Assembly (NCBI RefSeq): GCF_003722355.1
Contig: NZ_QWDD01000001.1
Coordinates: forward strand, 744,001 to 808,000
Length of the DNA stretch: 64,000 nucleotides
DNA from: Methylocystis hirsuta
Lineage (GTDB): Bacteria > Pseudomonadota > Alphaproteobacteria > Rhizobiales > Beijerinckiaceae
Reading direction: 5' to 3'
A program made the position numbers and the translations under genes. The notes under the pieces were generated by a model. It was not told the origin of the DNA. It saw only the letters and a program-made list of their open reading frames with translations, and did no database searches. Below, piece by piece: positions 16,726-25,305 of the stretch. Position 1 is the first letter of the stretch; each line of letters starts with the position of its first letter.

Positions 16726-18116
16726 GTGGACGGCCCCCGCCTCGCAAGGGTTGGGGACAGAGTTTTGATCGGATCGTTTGCGTCCATATGTCCGGCCTGT
16801 TTGCGCGGTCGCGAATGACCGCTGGCCAAGATGGGTTCCGCGACGCGAGCTCCACACAGAGTCGCGGCATGAGACCGCCGCTGGATTCCACGGAATGTCT
16901 CGCGTCTTGGATCGATTGATCGCGCCATCTGTCGTTTTCTTGCAAGTTCCGGCCTTCCGCGAGACAAAGGCGCGGGAACGCGCCCTGGTTTCGCGAAACT
17001 TTGAGGTTATGCGGCCTGCGCCGCGGCGCCCGACGCCCGTCTGGCGTCGTAACTTTCTCCCGTCTTCATGAGTTTCCACGCGATGCGGGCGATCTTGTTG
17101 GCGAGCGCCACGGCGGCGAGTTTTGGCGGCTTGCGCGCGATCAGCGCCGCGAGCCAGGGCGAGGGTTTTCCTCTGCCGTGTCGCGCCTGCCGGATGACGG
17201 CGGTCGCGCCGCTCACCAATGCGCTGCGCAAGGCCTCGTCGCCGGCGCGGGTGATCCCCCCGAGTTTGACCTTGCCGGCGGTCGAATGATCCTTCGGCGT
17301 CAAGCCGATCCAGGCCGCGAACTGGCGTCCCGAACGAAACAAACTCGGGTCGAGCGTCTTCATCGACAGCAACGCCGCGCCGATCGGCCCCAGTCCCGGA
17401 ATGCGCACGAGCCGGCGGCTGCGCGCGTCTTGCCGGCGCCAGGCGGAAAGCTTGGCGTCGACATCCCTGATCTTTGCCTTAAGCTGCGCGTATTCTTCCG
17501 CCTGCGTCATGAACAAATCGCGCGCCAAGGCCGGCAAACTCTCGTCCGCTTCAAGCCGCGCGAGCAGCGGCTCGATCTTGTCGAGACCCTTGGCGGCGAT
17601 CAATCCAAACTCCGCCGCGTAGCCGCGAATGGCGTTCGCAAGCTGCGTGCGATTGCGGATCAGCCGATCGCGCACGCCGATCAGCATCAGCGCCGCTTGC
17701 TCCTCCTTGCTCTTGACCGGCGCAAAACGCATCGTCGGCCGGCTCATCGCTTCGCACAGCGCCTCGGCGTCGGCCGCGTCGTTCTTGCCGCGTTTGACAT
17801 AGGGCTTCACCAGCTGCGGCGGCAAAAGCTGCACCTCGTGACCAAGTTCAGAAAGCGTGCGCGCCCAATGATGCGCCGCGCCGCAAGCCTCGATCCCGAC
17901 AACCATCGGCGAAAGTCCCGCAAAGAACGCTACGACCTCCTTGCGCCGCAGCCTTTTGCGCAAAACCGGCCGCTCGGCGGCGTCCACCCCGTGAAGCTGA
18001 AAAAAATGTTTCGACGTATCCATGCCAATGCGGATAATCTCGTTCACGGACGGCTCCCTCGTTTGAGATTCGACAACCTCATTCTGGCACAAACGATGCC
18101 GTCGGGGGCCGTCCAC
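16726..18116 (-). mobile_element. IS110/IS1111-type insertion sequence
   Basis: The element is bounded by an exact 14-bp inverted repeat (16726-16739 and 18103-18116) and encodes one DEDD-type transposase. Inverted repeats near the ends are characteristic of the IS1111 branch of IS110. The space between 16740 and 17006 holds no gene and probably contains the non-coding (bridge RNA) part. It is inserted among 21-bp repeats with an IS3 remnant on the left. Confidence 0.75.
17007..18047 (-). CDS. IS110-family transposase (IS1111 group)
   Basis: This 346-residue protein has the IS110 layout: an N-terminal RuvC-like DEDD domain with IGMDTSKHFFQ, GIEACGAAHHWAR and KRGKNDAADAEAL, and a C-terminal transposase domain with IPGLGPIGAALL, the AAWIGLTPKDHSTAGK segment and KLGGITRAGDEALRSAL, which carries the region of the catalytic serine. 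It is intact in length. The GTG at 18045-18047 is chosen because the protein then begins at the conserved IIRIGMDTSK segment and a GGGAG site precedes it; an upstream start would add 36 unrelated residues that reach into the terminal repeat. Confidence 0.92.
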   Translation of the reverse strand: MNEIIRIGMDTSKHFFQLHGVDAAERPVLRKRLRRKEVVAFFAGLSPMVVGIEACGAAHHWARTLSELGHEVQLLPPQLVKPYVKRGKNDAADAEALCEAMSRPTMRFAPVKSKEEQAALMLIGVRDRLIRNRTQLANAIRGYAAEFGLIAAKGLDKIEPLLARLEADESLPALARDLFMTQAEEYAQLKAKIRDVDAKLSAWRRQDARSRRLVRIPGLGPIGAALLSMKTLDPSLFRSGRQFAAWIGLTPKDHSTAGKVKLGGITRAGDEALRSALVSGATAVIRQARHGRGKPSPWLAALIARKPPKLAAVALANKIARIAWKLMKTGESYDARRASGAAAQAA

Positions 18117-18117
18117 C

Positions 18118-18180
18118 CCATCAGATAATGGCAATCGAATCCCGGCTAACGACAATCAGATCCCGGTTAACGACAAGAAA
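18118..18180. repeat. Three 21-bp direct repeats, right of the IS110-type element
   Basis: Units at 18139-18159 and 18160-18180 read ATCCCGG(C/T)TAACGACAA plus four variable bases, and 18118-18138 is a weaker copy. Arrays of this kind occur at ends of IS21-type elements, where transposase binds, so this may be the edge of a lost IS21-like element. Confidence 0.55.
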
Positions 18181-18468
18181 TTCACCTGATAACAGGCCCA
18201 GCGTCCCGTGTTTCTGGCTCCATGCCTCCTTTTTTGCAGCATAGAATCGACGTCAGGACACTGAAATCACGTGGGTTCGTGGGAGACGATGGGGTGAAGC
18301 CTGAATTTTCTCTGTTCTTATTCTTGAGCCAGGGAGGGGAGTGAGGCGAGACGGGTTCGCAGGATACTGCGTCATCAGCAAATGATTTCAATGAGTTATG
18401 TTTTCTGCCCAGGCGTTGTGGGGCCGATTTGGCGCTGATTGCGTCAGCGCTTCCGTGCGCGGCAGTGC

Positions 18469-18567
18469 GTTAAATGGCTCGCCAACCGCGTCTTCGAGAA
18501 CTACGACGCAATCATCGAAGCCGCCTGCGACGCCTCAGCAAGCGCTGGGCGGGTCATCGCGCCATGA
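18469..18567 (+). pseudogene. IS630-type transposase C-terminal remnant
   Basis: The frame reads VKWLANRVFENYDAIIEAAC, a typical IS630-type C terminus, then goes astray and stops at 18565-18567. No other part of the transposase remains. The stretch before it (18181-18468) shows no gene. Confidence 0.6.
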
Positions 18568-18911
18568 CGGTCCGCTTCAAACTCCGTTGTTCAAGCACAC
18601 GACTCTTGACGCCCCAGCAACACTCAAGAAGACTGTGTTCGTTACGCGCGGAGCGGAATTCTACGTAGAATTGGCGAAAACAACCGTGGGAAATTCAACG
18701 CGCGCTTTTGCGCGGTGAAACCGTCCAGTCGGGTGACGAAGCCTGGGAAGAGCGAAGCTCGCTTGGGCGGAACAAGGTCGCACGGCTCGCATCATCATTG
18801 GCTGCGCCCGCTGGCCAGCAGGTTGATATTGCACTAACATTTCAACTTGGCCGTCCCTGGGAAAGACCGATCGATGATAACTATCAAAAGATTACGACGG
18901 ACAAGGCTGCA

Positions 18912-19790
18912 ATGACGCAGCTGGGGCGGAAAGCGAATTTCGGACTTAAGGCCGCCCATGAGGAACGGGCGCGGCGCAATGAACTTGCGCTGCGCTTAGC
19001 GCTGGGCGCGGTTCCCATGATCAGCTTCGAGTGGGACATCGTGCGGGATATCGTGCGGCGGTTTGATCCGTTTGACTCCGACATGTCCTCGTCGAGCACA
19101 GGCATGTTCAGCCGGTTTGCCGCAGTCCGGGATGCTGTCCATCCAGAAGATCAAGCGCGATTTTGCGCAGATATCGAAGCAGCGCTGCTCGGTGAGACTG
19201 AACGGTTTGAGACCGAAATCCGAACCCTTGGTCCAGATGGAATAGTCACATGGTTCCGCGAACGAGGGGTCGTCGAGCGAGACCAGCGAGGGCGTCCGCT
19301 TCGCATGATCGGGGTCGCCCACGATGTCACCGCGCAGCGCGGTAAGCCCTCATTGGAAGCGGCGTCCGCCTGCACGGCCGCGAACGCCGCCCCGTCGCTC
19401 AGGGCTCTGGTGATTGATGAAAATCGTGACGGCGCTGACGCGCTTGCGCTGCTGCTTGGAACATTCGGGGCCCGTGTGCGGCTTGCTTACAGCGGCGCGG
19501 GCGGCCTTGCCGCGCTGAATGAATTCAAGCCGCCACTGGTGTTTCTTGATATCGGCATGCCCTATTTGGATGTCGTTGATCTGATCCGTCGCATTCAATT
19601 GCCCGAAGGCGACAGAATCTCTCTCGTCGCCCTCAGCGCTTCACGCGCCGAGCGCACGGTTCAGCTCGTTAAGGATGTCGGTTTCGACGGTCTATTGACT
19701 AAGCCGGTCCGATTTGAAGCGCTTCTCGATCTGCTGGAGGAGTTGTCTTGTCTGGGACGAAGCGAGGCTAAGGCGCGACGCCAAACATAG
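18912..19790 (+). CDS. PAS domain plus response receiver protein, no kinase core
   Basis: From the ATG at 18912 the protein has 292 residues. A PAS fold (about 25-145) is supported by SFEWDIVRD, DAVHPEDQARFCADIEAALL and the end motif MIGVAHDVTAQR. A receiver domain follows (about 165-280) with acidic residues in LVIDENRDGAD, the phosphoacceptor in VFLDIGMP and the conserved lysine in LLTKPVRFEALL. The HisKA and HATPase domains that normally link such modules are absent, so it may be a deletion product of a hybrid kinase or a stand-alone signalling protein. The frame stays open upstream to 18708, but that part looks non-coding. No partner kinase is adjacent. Confidence 0.7.
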   Translation: MTQLGRKANFGLKAAHEERARRNELALRLALGAVPMISFEWDIVRDIVRRFDPFDSDMSSSSTGMFSRFAAVRDAVHPEDQARFCADIEAALLGETERFETEIRTLGPDGIVTWFRERGVVERDQRGRPLRMIGVAHDVTAQRGKPSLEAASACTAANAAPSLRALVIDENRDGADALALLLGTFGARVRLAYSGAGGLAALNEFKPPLVFLDIGMPYLDVVDLIRRIQLPEGDRISLVALSASRAERTVQLVKDVGFDGLLTKPVRFEALLDLLEELSCLGRSEAKARRQT

Positions 19791-19955
19791 AGATCAGCGG
19801 CATTGCTGGCGTTCCTCCCCAAGCCTTGACCCGACGAGACGCCTTCAAAGCGATCGCTACTGCTCAGCTCGCGGCGCCGAGCCAAATCGGGCGAATTGGT
19901 TAACGGCGCGGATTTAGCTATATTCAGGGAACGCAGCCGAGCACGGTGATCGCCC

Positions 19956-20705
19956 ATGCCTCCCGCATTCCGTCATATCCTGATCATATTTGCCTCAGCA
20001 GCGGCTGGGGCGGGCCTTGCCGGATGCGCCAGCACGCGGACGGCTCCGACACTGAGCGCCTCCGCCGTCGCGCCGACGCCTCGCAGCGATCCTGCCGGGC
20101 CGGCGGGACGCATCGACGCAGTCGCCGTCCAGGGCGGCAATCTCTACGGCGAGATGAAGGACGCCGGTTTCATCGTTCCAGCGGTCAGACCGGGCCTCGT
20201 CGATTCAGCATTCCATCGCGCCAACGTCGCCTACGCGACCAGAGAAACTCCAGGGACGATCGTGGTCGATCCCGCCGGACACTATCTCTATTACGTCGAG
20301 GCGGGCGGCCGGGCGACCCGCTATGGCATCGGCGTCGGGCGCGACGGGTTCGCCTGGTCAGGGGAAGCGACGATCAAGAGTAAGCAGGAATGGCCGGACT
20401 GGTATCCGCCGAAAGAAATGATCGAACGCAGGCCCGACCTTAAAAAGCAGCTGGTTGAGCTGCAAAGCGGTCTTGGCATGCATGGCGGTCCTGGCAATCC
20501 GTTAGGGGCCCGCGCAATGTATCTCTGGCAAGGGGACCGAGATACGCTCTTTCGCATCCACGGCACGAATGAGCCATGGACAATCGGCAAGAGCCAATCG
20601 TCTGGCTGCATCCGGATGATCAATCAGGACGCGATGGATCTCTACCAAAAAACCGCCGCTGGAACCCGCGTCGTCGTTCTTCCCGCCAAAGTGGCGCGCC
20701 GGTGA
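19956..20705 (+). CDS. L,D-transpeptidase (YkuD), lipoprotein
   Basis: This 249-residue protein starts with a signal peptide ending in a lipobox (LAGC, cysteine near residue 23), so it is probably a periplasmic lipoprotein. The YkuD catalytic domain (about 100-245) carries the motif HGTNEPWTIGKSQSSGCIRM with the catalytic cysteine and histidine. Such enzymes make 3-3 crosslinks in peptidoglycan or attach proteins to it. No cell-wall genes are adjacent. Confidence 0.92.
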   Translation: MPPAFRHILIIFASAAAGAGLAGCASTRTAPTLSASAVAPTPRSDPAGPAGRIDAVAVQGGNLYGEMKDAGFIVPAVRPGLVDSAFHRANVAYATRETPGTIVVDPAGHYLYYVEAGGRATRYGIGVGRDGFAWSGEATIKSKQEWPDWYPPKEMIERRPDLKKQLVELQSGLGMHGGPGNPLGARAMYLWQGDRDTLFRIHGTNEPWTIGKSQSSGCIRMINQDAMDLYQKTAAGTRVVVLPAKVARR

Positions 20706-20844
20706 GCCTCTCCGGCTAAGGCCATGCCAGTGAGCCGAATGCGGATGGGATTTCGAGGGCGCCCCTGATGATCTCGGGCGTGAGCCCGCTATCCGTCTGG
20801 CGCTCACGCTCGCAATGGAGTTTCCCTGAGCGGGCGAACCCCGC

Positions 20845-21900
20845 TCATCCCGCCAAGGCCGGATAATCCGTGTACCCCACCGGGCCCTTCGTATAGAAGG
20901 TCGCCGGTTGGGGCTCGTTCAACGCCGCATGCCTGCGAAGACGCTCGGGCAGGTCCGGGTTGGCGATGTAGAGCCTGCCGAACGCCGCCGCGTCGGCGTC
21001 GCCCGCGACGATTGCGGCTTCGGCGGCTTGAGCGTCATAGCCCTCATTGACGATATAGGGGCCGCCGAATTCCCTCTTGAGAACGCGCCCGAGCGCGTCG
21101 GGCCCCGGATGTTCGCGGGCGCAGATGAAGGCGACGCCCCGCTTGCCGAGTTCACGCGCGACATATCCGAAGGTCGCCTCAGGGTCGGAATCGCCCATTG
21201 AGTGGGAATCGCCACGCGGCGCCAGATGCATGCCCACGCGGCCTGGTCCCCAGACGGCGATAGCGGCGTCGGTCGCTTCAAGCATCAGGCGCGCGCGGTT
21301 TTCGACCGGGCCGCCATAGCGGTCCGTTCGCCTGTTCGCGCTGTCCTGGAGAAACTGGTCGAGCAGATAGCCGTTGGCGCCGTGCAACTCCACGCCGTCG
21401 AAACCGGCCGCCTTGGCGTTTTCAGCGCCGCGCCGATAGGCCTCGACGATTTCCGCGATCTCGGAAAGCGGCAGGGCGCGGGGGATCGGATAGGGCTGGT
21501 ACGGGCGCAAAAGGCTCACATGTCCGGCCGGCGCGATCGCGCTTGGCGCGACAGGAGATGCGCCGTTGAGATAGATCGGATGCGACACGCGCCCGACATG
21601 CCAGAGCTGCAGCATGATCCGTCCGCCAGAATCGTGAACCGCCTCGGTGATCCGACTCCATCCTTCGGTCTGCGCGTCCGACCAAATCCCCGGCGTGTCG
21701 GGATAGCCGACGCCCATCGGCGTGATGGATGTGGCTTCAGTGAGGATGAGGCCGGCGGAAGCGCGCTGCACATAATAGTCCCTCATGAGCGCGTTGGGGA
21801 CGCGCCCTTCGCTGGCGCGGCAGCGGGTGAGAGGCGCCATGATGATACGGTTCGGCAACTCCATCTCGCCGAGACGCACGGGCTGAAACAAGATCGACAT
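20845..21900 (-). CDS. Old yellow enzyme family NADH:flavin oxidoreductase
   Basis: This 351-residue FMN enzyme belongs to the NemA/OYE group that reduces activated alkenes and nitro compounds. Visible are PNRIIMAPLTRCRA at the N terminus, LQLWHVGRVSHP, the FDGVELHGANGYLLDQFL motif with the histidine-asparagine substrate pair, RTDRYGG and the phosphate-binding AFGRLYIANPDLP. It is transcribed alone, convergent with the L,D-transpeptidase. NemA-type enzymes are often induced by electrophiles, but no regulator is next to it here. Confidence 0.92.
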   Translation of the reverse strand: MSILFQPVRLGEMELPNRIIMAPLTRCRASEGRVPNALMRDYYVQRASAGLILTEATSITPMGVGYPDTPGIWSDAQTEGWSRITEAVHDSGGRIMLQLWHVGRVSHPIYLNGASPVAPSAIAPAGHVSLLRPYQPYPIPRALPLSEIAEIVEAYRRGAENAKAAGFDGVELHGANGYLLDQFLQDSANRRTDRYGGPVENRARLMLEATDAAIAVWGPGRVGMHLAPRGDSHSMGDSDPEATFGYVARELGKRGVAFICAREHPGPDALGRVLKREFGGPYIVNEGYDAQAAEAAIVAGDADAAAFGRLYIANPDLPERLRRHAALNEPQPATFYTKGPVGYTDYPALAG

Positions 21901-22110
21901 TTGGATCTCTGCCTACGGAAGGACGTAATTTGATCGGAAGGGGTTCACTTGCTCGGCTCCGCGCGCCGATCTTTACAAACGTCAAACATCATCCCAGCCT
22001 TATGTTTTGAACCGTTGAGACAAGCCTGAACGTTTCTACGGGATTTTCCGGTACTGACAATGCCACGCGAGGTGTTTGATCTGGCGAACACCGAGAGACT
22101 GGAGTGAAAG

Positions 22111-22800
22111 ATGAGCACGACCCTTCTCAGCGACTGGACTCTCGCCGCATTCAAACAAAGGGAGGAAGAGCGTCGTAGAGAAGAAAATCGTCGTGGTAGA
22201 GCGCAGGTTGATGCGGCTTCGTTGGCGCCAGCCGAGGCGGCGCCGCGTGAGAACGAGATGCTGCGCAGCGAGTGGACGATCGCTGCTTTGCAAAAAAGAT
22301 TTGGCGCTTTGGAGCAAAGACTCGCCGCTGTGGAACTAAGAGAAGAAGAGCGCCGGCGATCTGAACTCGTCGAGGCCGCGGCGCGCGCCCGGCGAGAGGA
22401 AGAGCAGGAACAGGTCGTTTTGGGCGCCTCGAACGACGCACCTCCGGATCAGAGTCATGCGCACTGGAATGAGATCGAACAGCCGCAATTGGTCCAGGCA
22501 GCGTTTGAACCGCAAGAGGAAGGAACGATCTTGCGCGCCCAGGAGCAAGTATTTGAGCAAAAAGCCCCCGAGATTGTAGGAGACAGTCAAGGATACGAAA
22601 GTCGTTCCGAAGTCCGTCCTGCTCGCCGTCGCGGGACGATCGTGTACAGGTTCGTTTCTGTCGTCATCACGGCTTTGATCGCCGCAGCGATAGGTTTCGG
22701 GCTCGCCGTTTTCACTGTGCCGATCGAGAAAGCGACGCAAGTCCATACCTACGTTAATCGCACGCTCGACGGCTTGCGTTCATTACAGAAAAAGCACTGA
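22111..22800 (+). CDS. Coiled-coil protein with C-terminal membrane helix, unknown function
   Basis: This 229-residue protein is not recognised. It has two similar N-terminal units, LSDWTLAAFKQREEERRREE at about residue 6 and RSEWTIAALQKRFGALEQRL at about 52, followed by a charged, coiled-coil-like stretch rich in Glu and Arg (to about 100), a glutamine-rich linker and one strong membrane helix (about 178-205) before a short tail. The basic RPARRRG segment before the helix suggests the long N-terminal part is cytoplasmic. The ATG has a GGAG site about 8 bp upstream. It is probably monocistronic. Confidence 0.7.
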   Translation: MSTTLLSDWTLAAFKQREEERRREENRRGRAQVDAASLAPAEAAPRENEMLRSEWTIAALQKRFGALEQRLAAVELREEERRRSELVEAAARARREEEQEQVVLGASNDAPPDQSHAHWNEIEQPQLVQAAFEPQEEGTILRAQEQVFEQKAPEIVGDSQGYESRSEVRPARRRGTIVYRFVSVVITALIAAAIGFGLAVFTVPIEKATQVHTYVNRTLDGLRSLQKKH

Positions 22801-22968
22801 GCCTGGTGGTGGATGCCTCGTCGTCGCTCGGGCTCAAATGTTCGACGATTGCGCATCGAACTCCGGCAGCGAAGCTGCGAATTTTTCAAGAAGCCGCGCA
22901 AACTGTCCGCTGTAAAAGTCCGAAAGGATGCGTGCGCGCATTCGCCCTGCCAAGCTCGGAGTAGAGCC

Positions 22969-23058
22969 AATGCCGAGACCTGCGACGCCATCGTCATCGG
23001 AGCAGGACGGAACGGCCTCGCCTGCGCCTGCTATCTCGCCAGAGCAGGGCTTTCGGCG
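22969..23058 (+). pseudogene. FAD-dependent oxidoreductase N-terminal remnant
   Basis: The frame reads CDAIVIGAGRNGLACACYLA, the dinucleotide-binding motif of phytoene-desaturase-like oxidoreductases, then loses similarity within about 30 residues. No upstream start or downstream domain exists. It faces the end of the DUF3617 gene. Confidence 0.6.
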
Positions 23059-23089
23059 CCGCAGTCCCGACTGGAATTGTCGGGAGCGG

Positions 23090-23515
23090 CTAGTTCGCGC
23101 AGCGTTCGGACAGAAACTTCGCGTCGATCGTGAACCCTGAGCGACGGGAACTGGCCGTCGTTTTCGACTGCGCGCGATACCAGCTCTGGAAATCGCCGGT
23201 GAACAGCAGACTCGTGACGTCACGCGCGTCCTTCGGGCCGCATTCGATGGTGACGATGATCTGATCATTCGCGTGCGCAATAGAAGGCTTCGCGCAACTT
23301 TCGTCCTGGGCGCCGACGATGCTATCGCCGTCTTCGATACAGACGTCATGGGTCTGCAGCCCGATCTCCGGCGAGATCGTCGAAATACGCCATAGGCCCG
23401 GCCGGCGCTTTGGCAATTCCGCGTCGCTCGCGAATGCAGGCGAATGCGCGCCCGCAAACAGCAAGAGAGCGACGACGAGACCGGGGAAAACAATTTGCGC
23501 GCGTTGCATCTTCAT
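23090..23515 (-). CDS. Secreted DUF3617-like protein
   Basis: This 141-residue protein has a clear signal peptide (cleavage probably after AFA near residue 29), then the PKRRPGLWRI segment typical of DUF3617 proteins and four cysteines after the signal peptide that could form disulfides. The family is periplasmic with no known function. A downstream neighbour on the same strand is lacking. Confidence 0.75.
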   Translation of the reverse strand: MKMQRAQIVFPGLVVALLLFAGAHSPAFASDAELPKRRPGLWRISTISPEIGLQTHDVCIEDGDSIVGAQDESCAKPSIAHANDQIIVTIECGPKDARDVTSLLFTGDFQSWYRAQSKTTASSRRSGFTIDAKFLSERCAN

Positions 23516-23648
23516 TCCTTATCGCGAAAGCGCATGGCGATCTACGTCCTACCGGCGCCGTGGCCGATGGCTGCCGCTATTTCCCTGCGTGCCCAGGAGA
23601 TTGTCCTGTTGCGTCTTTGCGCCGCCGTACATAGCTTTGCAGGGCCAT

Positions 23649-24320
23649 ATGCCGGGGATTCGCGTGATGAGGTCGCCCAATCTGAAGTGGATCGGTCGCG
23701 ACCTTTTTATTGCCGCGAGCGCGCTTCTTTTCGTCACCGCGCCCCTGTGCGCCTTAGCTGCGGAGATTACTCGCGCAGAGATCGAACAAAAGCTCGCCGA
23801 AGCGCATGGTGAGCCGATCGATCTTTCAAATCTCGATCTCTCAGGCGTCGATCTGTCCGGCCTTAACATGCATGGCGCTGACTTCTTCTCCACCAGGCTC
23901 GCGGGCGCAAAGCTTGCGAAGGCCGATCTGTCAGCGGCGAATTTCACGCGCGCCGATTTGCAGAACGCCGACTTCTCGGGCGCTCAGATGAAAGCCGCGG
24001 CGCTTTACGCCGCGCTTCTCGACGGCGCGAATTTTGCCGATGCCGACCTCTCGAATGTGCGGATCATTGGCGGTGGAAAGGGCGTGAACTTCCACAATGC
24101 GAAGCTGATCGGCGCGGATCTCGGCGCCGATCCCGCCAATCAGGGCATGGTTCCCGTGCGCGCCGAACTCCCCGGCGCCAATTTCGACGGGGCAGACCTT
24201 ACGCGAGCCAATCTCACGCATGCGGTTCTTACTGGCGCCAATTTCACCGCGGCGATCGTCACCGGCGCACGTTTCGACTACGCCGTCCTCGATGGCTCGA
24301 ATCTTTCTCTCGGGCGCTGA
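23649..24320 (+). CDS. Exported pentapeptide-repeat protein
   Basis: The protein (223 residues from 23649; an ATG at 23667 with a GGGGA site is equally possible) begins with a signal peptide ending near CALAAE. Residues from about 55 on are pentapeptide repeats of the A(D/N)LXX type, such as LSNLDLSGVDLSGLNMHGAD and TRANLTHAVLTGANF, which fold as a right-handed quadrilateral helix. Function is unknown; the family often acts as a scaffold. It is followed by a dihaem cytochrome c gene and both lie upstream of the methanol dehydrogenase cluster. Confidence 0.85.
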   Translation: MPGIRVMRSPNLKWIGRDLFIAASALLFVTAPLCALAAEITRAEIEQKLAEAHGEPIDLSNLDLSGVDLSGLNMHGADFFSTRLAGAKLAKADLSAANFTRADLQNADFSGAQMKAAALYAALLDGANFADADLSNVRIIGGGKGVNFHNAKLIGADLGADPANQGMVPVRAELPGANFDGADLTRANLTHAVLTGANFTAAIVTGARFDYAVLDGSNLSLGR

Positions 24321-24398
24321 TCCCTGCGGCGTGATTGCCAAACGTTCCTGCTTCGTCAGGGAATATTTCCGCGAGACGCAAAGAGAAGGTTGCATTAA

Positions 24399-25304
24399 GT
24401 GCGCCGTATCCGCCAACAACGCGTCTGCATCATGAGCGCCAAAGGTTCGCTATCGTGTCTGGCTATGTCGGTCGCTCTGCTCGCATTCTGGCTGATCGGT
24501 CCTACAGCCGATGCAGGTGAAATCGAACGCGGCCGCTACCTCGTGGACGCGCTGGCCGCCTGCGATAACTGCCATACGCCGCGGGGCGCCGCGGGCTACG
24601 ATCTCTCCAGTCGCTTTAGCGGCGGCGCGCAGACATTTTCCGACAAATCCTATGTTGTGCGGGGGCCAAACATCTCTCCAGATAGGGAGACCGGCGTCGG
24701 GACATGGACCGACGAAGAATTGCGCGCCGCGATCGTGGACGGCGTTGGCCGGAATGGTCGCCTTGCGCCCGTCATGCCGTCGGACTCGTATAAGCCGCTA
24801 ACGCCGAGCGATCTCGACGCGATCATCACCTTTCTGCGCTCGGCGACGCCGATCCGCGCGCCGCTTCAGGCGCCGCAGCAGCGCAGCGGCGAATGGACGC
24901 CCCACCCGATGCCTGGAGCGTCGGCGGCCTTCGATGAGGCGTCTCTTGCCGACAAAAACACGCGGGGCCTCTATATCGCGTCGCTTGCCCGTTGCCTGTC
25001 GTGTCACAGCGAGGAAATCGACGGCGCGCCTGATTATCAAGATCGTCTCGGCGCGGGCGGAAAGACCTTCCGCAACGTCGCCGGCGTCGTCATCGCTTCC
25101 AACATCACGTCGCATCCGGTAAAGGGCGTCGGCGCCTGGTCCGACGACGACTTGAAGCGCGCGATCACACAAGGCGTGGCGCCTGATGGCGCGCCGCTGA
25201 GGCCGCCGATGTCGACGCTCTCCAAGGCGCATTTTTCGAAAATGTCGCCCGATGATCTCGACGCGCTCGTCGCCTGGATACGGACGATTCCGCCAAAAGA
25301 ATGA
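24399..25304 (+). CDS. Dihaem cytochrome c, periplasmic
   Basis: The 301-residue protein (GTG start with an AGAAGG site 9 bp upstream; ATG at 24432 is an alternative) has an N-terminal signal sequence and two class I cytochrome c domains. Haem sites are CDNCH in the first and CLSCH in the second half. Each domain has the SDLDAIITFLRS or PDDLDALVAWIRT motif near its end and a following methionine or glycine-rich loop. This architecture resembles the cytochrome subunits of alcohol, aldehyde and sorbitol dehydrogenases. Proximity to mxaF makes a periplasmic electron-transfer role plausible. No catalytic partner is adjacent. Confidence 0.88.
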   Translation: MRRIRQQRVCIMSAKGSLSCLAMSVALLAFWLIGPTADAGEIERGRYLVDALAACDNCHTPRGAAGYDLSSRFSGGAQTFSDKSYVVRGPNISPDRETGVGTWTDEELRAAIVDGVGRNGRLAPVMPSDSYKPLTPSDLDAIITFLRSATPIRAPLQAPQQRSGEWTPHPMPGASAAFDEASLADKNTRGLYIASLARCLSCHSEEIDGAPDYQDRLGAGGKTFRNVAGVVIASNITSHPVKGVGAWSDDDLKRAITQGVAPDGAPLRPPMSTLSKAHFSKMSPDDLDALVAWIRTIPPKE

Positions 25305-25305
25305 G

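Noticed and set aside
17001..18128. Long plus-strand frame opposite the IS110 transposase
   Set aside because: Antisense shadow of a clearly identified transposase.
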